Origin: Halolamina rubra
GTDB taxonomy: Archaea > Halobacteriota > Halobacteria > Halobacteriales > Haloferacaceae
Direction: 5' to 3'
Assembly (NCBI RefSeq): GCF_000739555.1
Contig: NZ_BBJN01000014.1
Span: 1 to 60,788 of the forward strand
DNA length: 60,788 nt
Numbering within the stretch: the first letter of the stretch is position 1; each line of letters starts with the position of its first letter. Position numbers and translations under genes: made by a program. The notes beneath the pieces are model-generated. The model saw only the letters and a list, made by a program, of their open reading frames with translations. It was not told where the DNA came from and made no database searches. Below are positions 1-7,508 of the stretch, piece after piece.

Positions 1-715
1 CGATGGCCCAGTACATCCACAGGAACACCGGGATGGTGAGGAACATGATCCACGCCATCGGGCGGAACTGCTCTTTGAACATGCCGAGCTGGTCGCCCAT
101 CGCCTCCATCTGCTCCTCCTGGATCTTCTGCATCGCGGCGTCGTCGCCGCGCTCCTTCGCCTCCTTCCGGCGCTCCTGGATGTCCTTCATCCGGTCCTGG
201 TACATGCTCATCTTGTCCATGTCCATCAGCAGCGCGCGCAGCACCGTCGAGTAGAGCCCGGTCGTCATCGCCAGCAGCAGCACGACCGCGTAGAACGGCA
301 GCACCTCGAGCAGCGGCCCGAGCACCACGTCGATGGCGCCGCCGACGACGTTCCGGACCGGGGCGTAGGCGTAGCCGACCATGAACAGCACCGTGCCGCC
401 GCCGGCCATCTTGTCCCACTTCGACCACGACGTGCTCTCGACGTCGTCGAGGTCGACCGACGAGCTGGTGAGGTCGTCGTCGGACTCGAGCGCCTCGCGG
501 GCGGCCTCTGGGTCCTCGATCCGGAACCCCGTTTCGCCCTCGACGAGCACCTCCTTCTCGATCAGTCGGCCCCACTGGCCGCTCTCGATCTCGCCTTTCA
601 CGTCCGTCCAGCCGACCTCGCCGTCGTCGGCGCGGTCGAGCACCGTCTCGACGACCTCCCGCATCGCGGGGTCCTCCGAGACGAGTTCGCGGACGCGCTT
701 CTCGGTCCGTACCAT
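1..715 (-). CDS. DUF106 family membrane protein (EMC3/YidC-like insertase), 3' end cut by window edge
   Basis: The visible part is about 238 residues and runs off the left edge. After a soluble N-terminal part of about 100 residues (starting MVRTEKRVRELVSEDP) come hydrophobic segments, then a charged stretch containing YQDRMKDIQERRKEA, then another hydrophobic segment. That order of a membrane anchor, a cytosolic coiled-coil hairpin and further membrane helices is typical of archaeal DUF106 proteins. These belong to the Oxa1 superfamily with YidC and eukaryotic EMC3, so the likely role is inserting membrane proteins. The ATG is supported by a TATA-like element 23-31 nt upstream. It lies in the same direction as adk, about 85 bases downstream. 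An EMC6-like protein is encoded at 32018-32332. The family call is confident; the insertase role comes from family knowledge. Confidence 0.85.
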   Translation of the reverse strand, partial: MVRTEKRVRELVSEDPAMREVVETVLDRADDGEVGWTDVKGEIESGQWGRLIEKEVLVEGETGFRIEDPEAAREALESDDDLTSSSVDLDDVESTSWSKWDKMAGGGTVLFMVGYAYAPVRNVVGGAIDVVLGPLLEVLPFYAVVLLLAMTTGLYSTVLRALLMDMDKMSMYQDRMKDIQERRKEAKERGDDAAMQKIQEEQMEAMGDQLGMFKEQFRPMAWIMFLTIPVFLWMYWAI

Positions 716-737
716 TGAGACTCCCTTCGCTACCGGG

Positions 738-746
738 CGTAAAGAA
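738..746 (-). promoter_or_regulatory. TATA-like element upstream of DUF106 gene
   Basis: On the minus strand it reads TTCTTTACG and lies 23-31 nt upstream of the ATG at 715. This spacing fits a leaderless archaeal transcript starting at or next to the ATG. It is an inference from position and A/T content in a GC-rich background. Confidence 0.45.
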
Positions 747-800
747 CCTTTTACTTGCCGCTCTCGTCGGCGGCGAGGCTCGGAGAAGCGAGGTGGCCGC

Positions 801-1415
801 TCAGCCGTCGATAGCGTCGGTGAGACGCTCGAACACGTCCTCGGGCGTCCCCTCGCCGTCGATCTCGACCAGCTCGCCGGTCTCCCGGTAGTGTTCGATC
901 ACGGGCTCGGTGTTCTCCTCGTACACCTCGAGCCGCTCGCGGACCACGTCCTCCTCGTCGTCGTCGCGCTGGACGAGCCGTTCGCGCACTTCCTCGTCCT
1001 CGGGCATGTCGAACTCGACGTGGTAGTTCTCGCCGGTCTCGGGGTCGACGCGGCGGCCGGTCAGGCGCTCGACGAGCACGTCGCGGTCCACGTCGAGGAA
1101 GAACACGTAGTCCAGCTCCGTCGCGTCGTCGAGGTACTCGACCTGATCCAGGTTGCGCGGATAGCCGTCCAGCACGTAGCCGTCGGCGTCCTCGAGCGCG
1201 GCCGCGAGCACCTCGTTGACGACCTCGTCCGGGACGAGCTCGCCGGCCTCCATGAAGCTCCGCGGGGTGCCGTACTCCGTCTCCATGTCCTTGTTCGCTC
1301 GCAGCGCGTCTCCCGTGGAGACGTGGTCGAGATCGTACGTCTCACACAGCTCTTTCGCCTGCGTGCCTTTGCCGGCGCCGGGCGGACCCAGCAGTAGGAT
1401 GTGGTGGTCGGCCAT
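801..1415 (-). CDS. adk: Adenylate kinase
   Basis: The product is 204 residues and converts AMP and ATP to two ADP in the cytoplasm. It shows the P-loop GPPGAGKGTQ at residues 10-19, an NMP-binding region with STGDALR, the DGYPRN motif (usually DGFPR), and a long LID region beginning TGRRVDPETGENYHV. The LID lacks zinc-binding cysteines, as expected for a haloarchaeal long-form enzyme. In haloarchaea adk often sits in the secY/ribosomal region beside the DUF106 gene, and that pairing is seen here. The start ATG is preceded by a TATA-like element at 1438-1443. The call is secure. Confidence 0.97.
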   Translation of the reverse strand: MADHHILLLGPPGAGKGTQAKELCETYDLDHVSTGDALRANKDMETEYGTPRSFMEAGELVPDEVVNEVLAAALEDADGYVLDGYPRNLDQVEYLDDATELDYVFFLDVDRDVLVERLTGRRVDPETGENYHVEFDMPEDEEVRERLVQRDDDEEDVVRERLEVYEENTEPVIEHYRETGELVEIDGEGTPEDVFERLTDAIDG

Positions 1416-1437
1416 ATCGGAAGAGACTCGGGCCGTG

Positions 1438-1443
1438 CATAAA
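1438..1443 (-). promoter_or_regulatory. TATA-like element upstream of adk
   Basis: It reads TTTATG on the minus strand, 23-28 nt upstream of the adk ATG, consistent with leaderless transcription. The call is inferred from spacing. Confidence 0.45.
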
Positions 1444-1503
1444 GGCTTGAAGAAAGCGGTCGGCGTCCGGGACTGATTAGTCGCCGGCCCTCACAGAGCC
1501 CGT

Positions 1504-1932
1504 ATGACCCGCTTCGACGCCGACACGCCCACCGACCGCCGGAAGCTGTTCGCCGACGCCGTCACCGCCCACCGCACCCGGGGCAGCGCCTTCCTCACCA
1601 TCGAGGCCGCGCCGCCCGAGGAGCCGGCGTTCGACCCCGATGGCGACGACGGCGAGGACGAGGAGGAGGAGCCCCAGCCCTGGCTCCAGTTCGCCGAGAA
1701 GACGTTCAACCTGGACGTCACCGACGAGGAGCTCGACCGCGTCAAGGCGCTGGTCGACGAGTTCCCCGAGTTCCGCATCGACGAGCTCGAGTCGCCCGAC
1801 GAGGCCGAGGGGACCAACGTCCGGATCACCGCCCGATCGGACGCCAACCGGCTCGCCGACTTCGCGGACCGCGTGTTCCGGGAGGTGTACGAGCGCGAGG
1901 AGAGCTACCGGGCCTGGGTCGTCGCCGTCTGA
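1504..1932 (+). CDS. Haloarchaeal protein of unknown function
   Basis: The product is 142 residues, acidic and soluble, with no signal peptide or membrane segment. A central run of acidic residues (DDGEDEEEE) lies around positions 47-55. The C-terminal half looks like a small alpha/beta fold ending YERESYRAWVVAV-like. I do not recognise a named domain. It is divergent from adk, with 88 bases between the start codons, and ends 9 bases before the convergent acetyltransferase gene. Codon use and acidity match the neighbours, so it is very probably a real gene. Confidence 0.75.
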   Translation: MTRFDADTPTDRRKLFADAVTAHRTRGSAFLTIEAAPPEEPAFDPDGDDGEDEEEEPQPWLQFAEKTFNLDVTDEELDRVKALVDEFPEFRIDELESPDEAEGTNVRITARSDANRLADFADRVFREVYEREESYRAWVVAV

Positions 1933-1941
1933 GCCGGGGCG

Positions 1942-2970
1942 CTACGCCCAGTGGCGCTTCGTCAGGTCCGCCCGCATCACGAAGTCGGGGTCCTCGCCGA
2001 TCTCCGCGCCCGCCAGCGCCGCGTCGCTCACCCACGTCGCCGACTCAGGGATCAGCACCCGCGTCGTGGCGGCGCCGGCCGCGGCCGCGTCGCGACTGAT
2101 CGCCGCCAGCAGCGCGTCACAGGACTGGGCGCCTGCCCAGGCCGCGACGCCGTACTCCGCCCGAACCTGTGACTCGCCGTCGTCACCCTCCCGCTCGCTC
2201 GTCCGGACGCGGTAGGCGAACCCGCCGAGGCCGCCGTCGGGCGCCGAGACCACGAGCAGTCGGTCCTCCTCTGCGGCCCGCCGGAGTCGGTCGCGTGTCA
2301 GCTCCGACAGCGCCCACGACTCCCCCGAGTCGAGGCCCAGCCCGTCGAGCGCGTCACGCGCCGCCGAGTCGCTCCAGAACCCCCACGCAGCGTCCGGGTC
2401 GGCGTCGATCACTGCGGCGTCGTCGGTCCGCGCGGCCGCCTCGGCGTCCGGCTCCGGCTGGACCCACCGGAACTCGGTGCCGGGCTCGAACCCGTTGACC
2501 CGGGAGGCGCCGAGCCCTTCGGTGTTCCACGAGAACACCATGTTCCGCGCGACGCGCCGGCCCGTCTCGTGGAGCCAGTGGAAGCCGGCGTCGTTCAGCG
2601 CCCGCGAGAGGCGCCGGCCGCGGTAGTCGGGGTCGACGCGCATCGCCTGCATCCACCCCTCGTGCTCGCTGAGCCCGACGGCCTGACAGATCCCGACCGC
2701 GCGGTCCGCGGCGACCCCGTCGACCTCGTCGGCGTCGACGGCGTCGACGCGCTCGGGGTCTGGCGGCGACTCCGTGGTGTCGACGGCGACGAACGTCCGG
2801 GTGTCGGGGTCGTCGTCGGCCATCCACCGCGGGAACGCGTCGGGGATGTAGTCGCCGCTCTCCCACGTGTCGGCGGTGAACGCCGCGACCGCGGGGTAGT
2901 CGCCGGGGACCGCCTCCCGGACCTCGATCTCGTCGTCGTCGGCGTACTCGGTCTCCCGCGTCAGCGCCAT
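1942..2970 (-). CDS. GNAT family N-acetyltransferase
   Basis: The 342-residue protein has a GNAT core in its first half: EVREAVPGDYPAVAAFTADTW at the start (beta1-alpha1) and the acetyl-CoA loop MRVDPDYRGRRLSRALND at about residues 112-129, of the V-x-P-x-x-R-G-x-G/R-L type. The second half is less conserved and may be a second, degenerate GNAT-like domain, as in other long haloarchaeal family members. The substrate is unknown. Its ATG lies inside the last 10 bases of gatD, so the two are probably co-transcribed and translationally coupled. Confidence 0.8.
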   Translation of the reverse strand: MALTRETEYADDDEIEVREAVPGDYPAVAAFTADTWESGDYIPDAFPRWMADDDPDTRTFVAVDTTESPPDPERVDAVDADEVDGVAADRAVGICQAVGLSEHEGWMQAMRVDPDYRGRRLSRALNDAGFHWLHETGRRVARNMVFSWNTEGLGASRVNGFEPGTEFRWVQPEPDAEAAARTDDAAVIDADPDAAWGFWSDSAARDALDGLGLDSGESWALSELTRDRLRRAAEEDRLLVVSAPDGGLGGFAYRVRTSEREGDDGESQVRAEYGVAAWAGAQSCDALLAAISRDAAAAGAATTRVLIPESATWVSDAALAGAEIGEDPDFVMRADLTKRHWA

Positions 2971-4232
2971 GGCTGGGACTCCTCGGTGAGCTCACCCGCG
3001 AGCTCCCGACCCATCGCGTCCGCGGGCGATTTCGTGTTCTCGAGCGCCCACATCAGCTTCACCTTCGCCGTCCCGGGCAGCGTGTCGCCGCACTCCACGA
3101 CGCCGGCGTCGAGCAGGTCCCGTCCGGTGTCGTAGACGCGATCACAGACCCGCCCTTCGATACACTGCGAGGTCATCGCGACGGTCGTGCCGTCCTCGAC
3201 CAGCTCCTCGAGTCGCGGGATCAGGTCGGTGTGGACGTGGCCGAGCCCCGTCCCCTCGACGATCACGCCGGACTTCCCGTCGAGGTACTCCCAGGCCGCC
3301 GGGTCCATCCCGGGCGTCGGCTTCACCAGCTCCACGTCGGTCGCGAGGTCGGGGTGGATCGCGAGCTCCGCCGCGCCGCGCTCGGCGTACTCGCCGGCGA
3401 ACTCGACGCCCGCGGCGTCGCCCTGCCCCTCCTTCGCGGCGTCGTAGTCGACCGTCCCGAGCGGCTCGCCGCCGACGGTCTCGAAGGCGTCGCGCCGGGA
3501 GGTGTGGTTCTTCCGGACGCGCGTGCCGCGGTGGAGCGCGCAGTCGTCGTCGGAGGGGGTGGCGTGCATGCAGACCATCACCTCGGCGGCGTCGGCCGTC
3601 GCCGCCTCGACGGCACAGACCGCGTTCATCACGTTGTCCGAGGAGGGTCGGTCGGCCGAGCGCTGGCTCCCGGTGAACACGATCGGGACCGGCGTGTCGA
3701 GCATGTACGACAGCGCGGCCGCGGAGTACTGCATCGTGTCGGTGCCGTGCATCACGACGACGCCGTCGGCGCCGGCCTCGATCTCCTCCTTCACGGCGCG
3801 AGCGAGCTCCTGCCAGATCGACGGCTCCATGTTCTCGCTCAGGATGTCGGCGACGACGCGGCCGCGGTAGTTCGCCCGGCCGGCGAGTTCCGGCACGGCC
3901 CGCAGCACGTCCTCGGCGTCGAAGCGGGCGGTGACCGCGCCGGTGCGGTAGTCGACGGTCGAGGCGATGGTGCCGCCGGTCGAGACCAGCGCGACCGTCG
4001 GCAGCGCCTCGTCGAACTCGATCTCGGAGGCCTCGCCGCCGCCGGCCTCGCCCTCCTCGATGTCGTACACGTCCGACTCCAGCAGCTCCACGTCGGCGCC
4101 GTCGCGGGCGATCCCGACGTTGTAGCCGCCGTCGAGCTTGAGCACGAGGTGGTCCTCGTCGGTCGTCGGCATCAGGACGCCTTCGTCGGTCGCGCCGTCG
4201 TGGTCGACGCGGACGCGGTCCCCGGGGTTCAT
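2961..4232 (-). CDS. gatD: Glutamyl-tRNA(Gln) amidotransferase subunit D
   Basis: The product is 423 residues, the usual GatD length. An N-terminal domain of about 85 residues (MNPGDRVRVDHDGATDEGV) is followed by an L-asparaginase-type domain with ALVSTGGTIAST, VVMHGTDTMQYSA and DRPSSDN, which carry the catalytic Thr, Thr-Asp and neighbouring residues. With GatE (not in this window) it makes Gln-tRNA(Gln) from Glu-tRNA(Gln), the archaea-specific route. The ATG at 4232 was chosen because it starts the conserved N-terminal domain; the open frame continues upstream without family similarity. The stop overlaps the downstream acetyltransferase start by 10 bases. Confidence 0.96.
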   Translation of the reverse strand: MNPGDRVRVDHDGATDEGVLMPTTDEDHLVLKLDGGYNVGIARDGADVELLESDVYDIEEGEAGGGEASEIEFDEALPTVALVSTGGTIASTVDYRTGAVTARFDAEDVLRAVPELAGRANYRGRVVADILSENMEPSIWQELARAVKEEIEAGADGVVVMHGTDTMQYSAAALSYMLDTPVPIVFTGSQRSADRPSSDNVMNAVCAVEAATADAAEVMVCMHATPSDDDCALHRGTRVRKNHTSRRDAFETVGGEPLGTVDYDAAKEGQGDAAGVEFAGEYAERGAAELAIHPDLATDVELVKPTPGMDPAAWEYLDGKSGVIVEGTGLGHVHTDLIPRLEELVEDGTTVAMTSQCIEGRVCDRVYDTGRDLLDAGVVECGDTLPGTAKVKLMWALENTKSPADAMGRELAGELTEESQPWR

Positions 4233-4334
4233 ACCCGCAGCTTCCGGTCGCCCGGACTTGAAACTGCCTTCTCGAAGCGCCCTCCGGGGGCTGTCGGCGC
4301 AAGACCCATACTGCCGGCTCCCCCAGCTACGGGC

Positions 4335-4829
4335 ATGCAGCGATCGCGCGAGCGGGAGACGGAAACCGAGGCGGAGCTCGCCGCCGACGCCGACGAGGAG
4401 GCTGGATCGAGCGGTGGTCGCCTCTCGGGCGTCCGTCGCCGCGTGGGCCGGCTGTTCTCCCCCCGAGCGTTCCTGCTGGCGCTCGGCGTCGTCGTCGCGG
4501 GCGTCGTCGCCGGCGGCGCGATCGGCGGACTCGTCCCGTTCATGGGGACCGTCGGCCGGGTCGTCGGCGTGTTCGCGGCGACGTTCCTCCTCGGGCTGGG
4601 TCGCTCGCGCCGGCAGTATCTCGAGGTCGGCGTCGCGGGCGCGGCGGTGGCGGCGGTGCTGGCGGTGACGCAGGTGTTCAGCGGCGTGTTCCTCCCGATC
4701 GGCGTCGAGTGGCTCCAGCAGTACGGGCTGGCGCTGGGCGCCATCGGCGCCGGGAGCGGCGCGGTGGCGTCGCTGCTGGGCTACTACTTCGGGCGGGATC
4801 TCCGAGCCGGGCTGACGAAGTCGATCTAG
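4335..4829 (+). CDS. Small membrane protein of unknown function
   Basis: The product is 164 residues. A charged cytosolic N-terminus of about 47 residues (RSRERETETEAEL) is followed by four predicted membrane segments: around AFLLALGVVVAGVVAGGAIG, VGVFAATFLLGLG, VGVAGAAVAAVLAVTQVF and GLALGAIGAGSGAVASLLG. The ATG at 4335 follows a clean intergenic region; the reading frame also extends upstream through gatD, but that part is an antisense shadow. It is divergent from gatD, and its stop overlaps the convergent regulator gene by 4 bases. No named domain is recognised. Confidence 0.7.
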   Translation: MQRSRERETETEAELAADADEEAGSSGGRLSGVRRRVGRLFSPRAFLLALGVVVAGVVAGGAIGGLVPFMGTVGRVVGVFAATFLLGLGRSRRQYLEVGVAGAAVAAVLAVTQVFSGVFLPIGVEWLQQYGLALGAIGAGSGAVASLLGYYFGRDLRAGLTKSI

Positions 4830-5488
4830 GCCAGCTCCCAGGCGTCGGCGTCCTCGGCGCGCCGGAGCAGCCCGTGCTCGGTGAGCTGCTCCAGCGCGTC
4901 CGCGACGGCGCTTTCGTCGGCGTCCACTTCCTCGACGATCTCGCGACGCGAGCCGTCGGTGGTGACGACCGCCGACAGCACCGCGGCGTAGAACCGCGAG
5001 TCGGCCTCGGCGCCGATGTGGCCGTTGAGTCGGTCGAGCACCTCGTTCAGCCGGCCGTCGACCCAGCGCTGGGCCAGCGAGAGCTCGCGTTCGAGGCTCT
5101 GCAGCCGGTCGAACTCCTTCGCCAGCCCCGCCAGCCCGTCGTCGCTGGGCTGGTCGTCGATGTCGATGTCGAGGTACGTACAGCAGCCGGTCATGTCGAG
5201 GCCGCGGCTCGCGGGGTAGGCGCTCTTGGCGCCGAAGCTGTGCGGCGAGACGCTGACCTCCAGCCTGACCGCGCGGGCGATGTGGAAGTACTTCCGTCGC
5301 TGGTCGTCGGTGTGGCTCTCGACCAGCCCGGCCTCCTCCAGTTTGCGCAGGTGGTCGATCACCGCCTTCGGGCTCACGCCGAGGTACTCGCTGATCTCCG
5401 TGACGTAACAGGACTTGTGCGAGAGCAGCCGCAGGATGCGCCGGCGGTTCTCGTTGCCCAGGAGGTTCAACAGTACCGCCGAGTCCAT
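4826..5488 (-). CDS. ArsR-type winged-helix transcriptional regulator
   Basis: The product is 220 residues. The N-terminus is a winged helix: LLNLLGNENRRRILRLLSHK (helix 1), VTEISEYLGVSPKAVIDHL (helix-turn-helix) and QRRKYFHIA in the wing. A middle region contains SYPASRG-like and CCTYLDIDIDD text, then a long helical segment (EFDRLQSLERELSLAQRWVD) that may dimerise. The C-terminal 60 residues look like a second winged helix. The likely role is binding DNA as a repressor or activator; the target and ligand are unknown. The ATG at 5488 is preceded 23-30 nt upstream by CCTTTTTG. It is divergent from the S9 peptidase gene, so control of that gene is possible but unproven. Confidence 0.85.
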   Translation of the reverse strand: MDSAVLLNLLGNENRRRILRLLSHKSCYVTEISEYLGVSPKAVIDHLRKLEEAGLVESHTDDQRRKYFHIARAVRLEVSVSPHSFGAKSAYPASRGLDMTGCCTYLDIDIDDQPSDDGLAGLAKEFDRLQSLERELSLAQRWVDGRLNEVLDRLNGHIGAEADSRFYAAVLSAVVTTDGSRREIVEEVDADESAVADALEQLTEHGLLRRAEDADAWELA

Positions 5489-5609
5489 ACTCGGGCTTGG
5501 CGGCAGGGAGCAAAAAGGCTGTCTCACTCCGCGACCCCGGTCGCTCCCGCGCCGGCGGGCGTTTCCGGGGGCCAAAGGGCTATCCCTGCGGGCCCGCCAT
5601 CTCGGCCCC

Positions 5610-7487
5610 ATGTACCGACGCGATCTCCGGGACACGTCCCACGACGGCCTGCTCGCCGACATGGCGAGCGCCGACGCCGCCGTGCAGGCGGCCACGGCCC
5701 CCGACGACGGCCGCATCGCCTACGCCCTGAACCGCGAGGACCAGACCGACCTCTGGCTCCGCGAGGACGGCGCCGACGCCCGGCTCACCAGCGAGGGCGT
5801 CTCCGCGATGCGCCGGGGCCGCGGCGACACCCAGTGGCTCGCCTGGGGGCCCGACGGCGACCGGATCGCCTTCGTCGACGCCGAGGGGACGCTCTCCACG
5901 GTCGACGCCGACACCGGCGAGGTCGAGCAACTGACTCACCACGACGGCCCGGAGATCGGCCTCGCGTGGGGCGACCACGGCGTCGCCGCCGTCACGAACG
6001 CGGTCTCCCGCGCGGCCCTCGTCCTCGTCGACCCCGACACCGGGAGTCAGCGGGTGCTCGCTGACGACGACCACCTCTACAACGATCCGCGCTGGGGCGA
6101 CGACGGGCTCTACGCGGTCCGGGCACCCCACCGGAGCCTGTTCGACTACGAGGCCGAACTGGTGCGGTTCCCGATCGAGGACGGCGGCGTCGCCGCCGAG
6201 CCCGAGGTCGTGTTCGCCGCGGACGCCGTGCGCGTCCAGACGCCGCGCCCCCACCCCGACGGCGACGGCGTGGCGTTCGTCCACGACGCCGGCGGGTTCG
6301 ACGCGATCCACTACGCCGACGGCGAGGCGGTCGCCGCGGCGGCCGGGCGCGACGAGTCGGCCGAGACGACGGCCGTCCACGCCGTCGAGGACACCGAGGT
6401 CGGCGCGCCCGCGTGGCACCCCGACGGCGACCGACTCGCGTTCACCGCGACCCGCGAGGGGCGCGCCCACGTCGGCGTCGCGGCGCTGGACGGCGCCGAC
6501 GCCGACCTGCTGAGCGAGGGCGACGCGTTCCACACCGGCCCGGTCTGGATCGACGGCGAGGTGTACACGGTCCGCGGCGACCCGACGACGCCGCCGCAGC
6601 TCTGGAACGCCAGCGCGGGCGAGCCGGCGATCGAGACCGGCGCTGTCGGCTTCGCGGAACGCCTCGCCGAGCCGACCGAGTTCACGTTCCGGTCGGGCGG
6701 CACCGAGATCCACACGCTCGTCTACCCGCCGGTCGGTGGCTTCCCGGAGGAGCCCGACTCGGTGCCGGTGCTGGTCCACCCCCACGGCGGCCCGACCGCG
6801 TTCGACGACTTCGGCTGGGACTACCGCTCGCAGTACTTCGCGGCGCTGGGGTACGCGGTCGCGATGCCGAACTACCGCGGCTCGGACGGCTACGGCCGGG
6901 CCCACCGCATGGCCAACGACGACGACTGGGGCGGCGGCGACCTCGACGACGTGATCGACGCCGCCGCGGCGACCGCCGAGGCGTTCCCCGCCGTCGACGG
7001 CGACCGCGCGGGGATCTTCGGCGGCTCCGGCGGCGGCCTGATGACGGTGAACGCGCTGGGCAACACCGACGCGTACGACGCCGGCGCGGCGTTCTACGGC
7101 GTGTACGACTACGAGACGTTCGTCGACGACACCGACGACGTGGGCTGGCAGCTGATGAAGCGCGAACTGGGCGACCTCGCGACCGACCTCGCGAACTACC
7201 GCGAGGCCAGCCCGATCCGGGACGTGCCCGACATCGAGGACCCAGTGCTGGTGCTCCACGGCGAGGAGGACACACGGGTCCCGCTCAGCCAGTCCGAACA
7301 GCTCTGTGACGAACTCGAGAAACACGGCAAGCGCCACGAGCTCCAGACCTACGAGGAGGAGCCCCACGGGTTCAGCCGGCGCGAGAACGTCGTCGACGCG
7401 TACACCCGGGTGGCGGACCTGTTCGCGAAGTACCTCCGCCTCGATCCAGACGACGGGAGCAGCCGCCCCCACCGCCCCGAGGAGTAG
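5610..7487 (+). CDS. S9 (prolyl oligopeptidase) family serine peptidase
   Basis: The product is 625 residues. The N-terminal two thirds form a beta-propeller of WD40-like/TolB repeats (WGPDGDRIAFVD, HPDGDGVAFVHD, HPDGDRLAFTAT), and the last 250 residues form an alpha/beta-hydrolase. The catalytic triad is visible: Ser in FGGSGGGLM, Asp in HGEEDTRVP and His in EEPHGFSR. It is probably a cytosolic oligopeptidase or acylaminoacyl peptidase, since no signal peptide is seen. The start at 5610 is the first ATG after the intergenic region; an internal ATG 18 codons on (MASADAAV) is possible. It is divergent from the winged-helix gene, 121 bases away. Confidence 0.92.
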   Translation: MYRRDLRDTSHDGLLADMASADAAVQAATAPDDGRIAYALNREDQTDLWLREDGADARLTSEGVSAMRRGRGDTQWLAWGPDGDRIAFVDAEGTLSTVDADTGEVEQLTHHDGPEIGLAWGDHGVAAVTNAVSRAALVLVDPDTGSQRVLADDDHLYNDPRWGDDGLYAVRAPHRSLFDYEAELVRFPIEDGGVAAEPEVVFAADAVRVQTPRPHPDGDGVAFVHDAGGFDAIHYADGEAVAAAAGRDESAETTAVHAVEDTEVGAPAWHPDGDRLAFTATREGRAHVGVAALDGADADLLSEGDAFHTGPVWIDGEVYTVRGDPTTPPQLWNASAGEPAIETGAVGFAERLAEPTEFTFRSGGTEIHTLVYPPVGGFPEEPDSVPVLVHPHGGPTAFDDFGWDYRSQYFAALGYAVAMPNYRGSDGYGRAHRMANDDDWGGGDLDDVIDAAAATAEAFPAVDGDRAGIFGGSGGGLMTVNALGNTDAYDAGAAFYGVYDYETFVDDTDDVGWQLMKRELGDLATDLANYREASPIRDVPDIEDPVLVLHGEEDTRVPLSQSEQLCDELEKHGKRHELQTYEEEPHGFSRRENVVDAYTRVADLFAKYLRLDPDDGSSRPHRPEE

Positions 7488-7508
7488 TCGGCGACCGGGG
7501 GCGGACGG

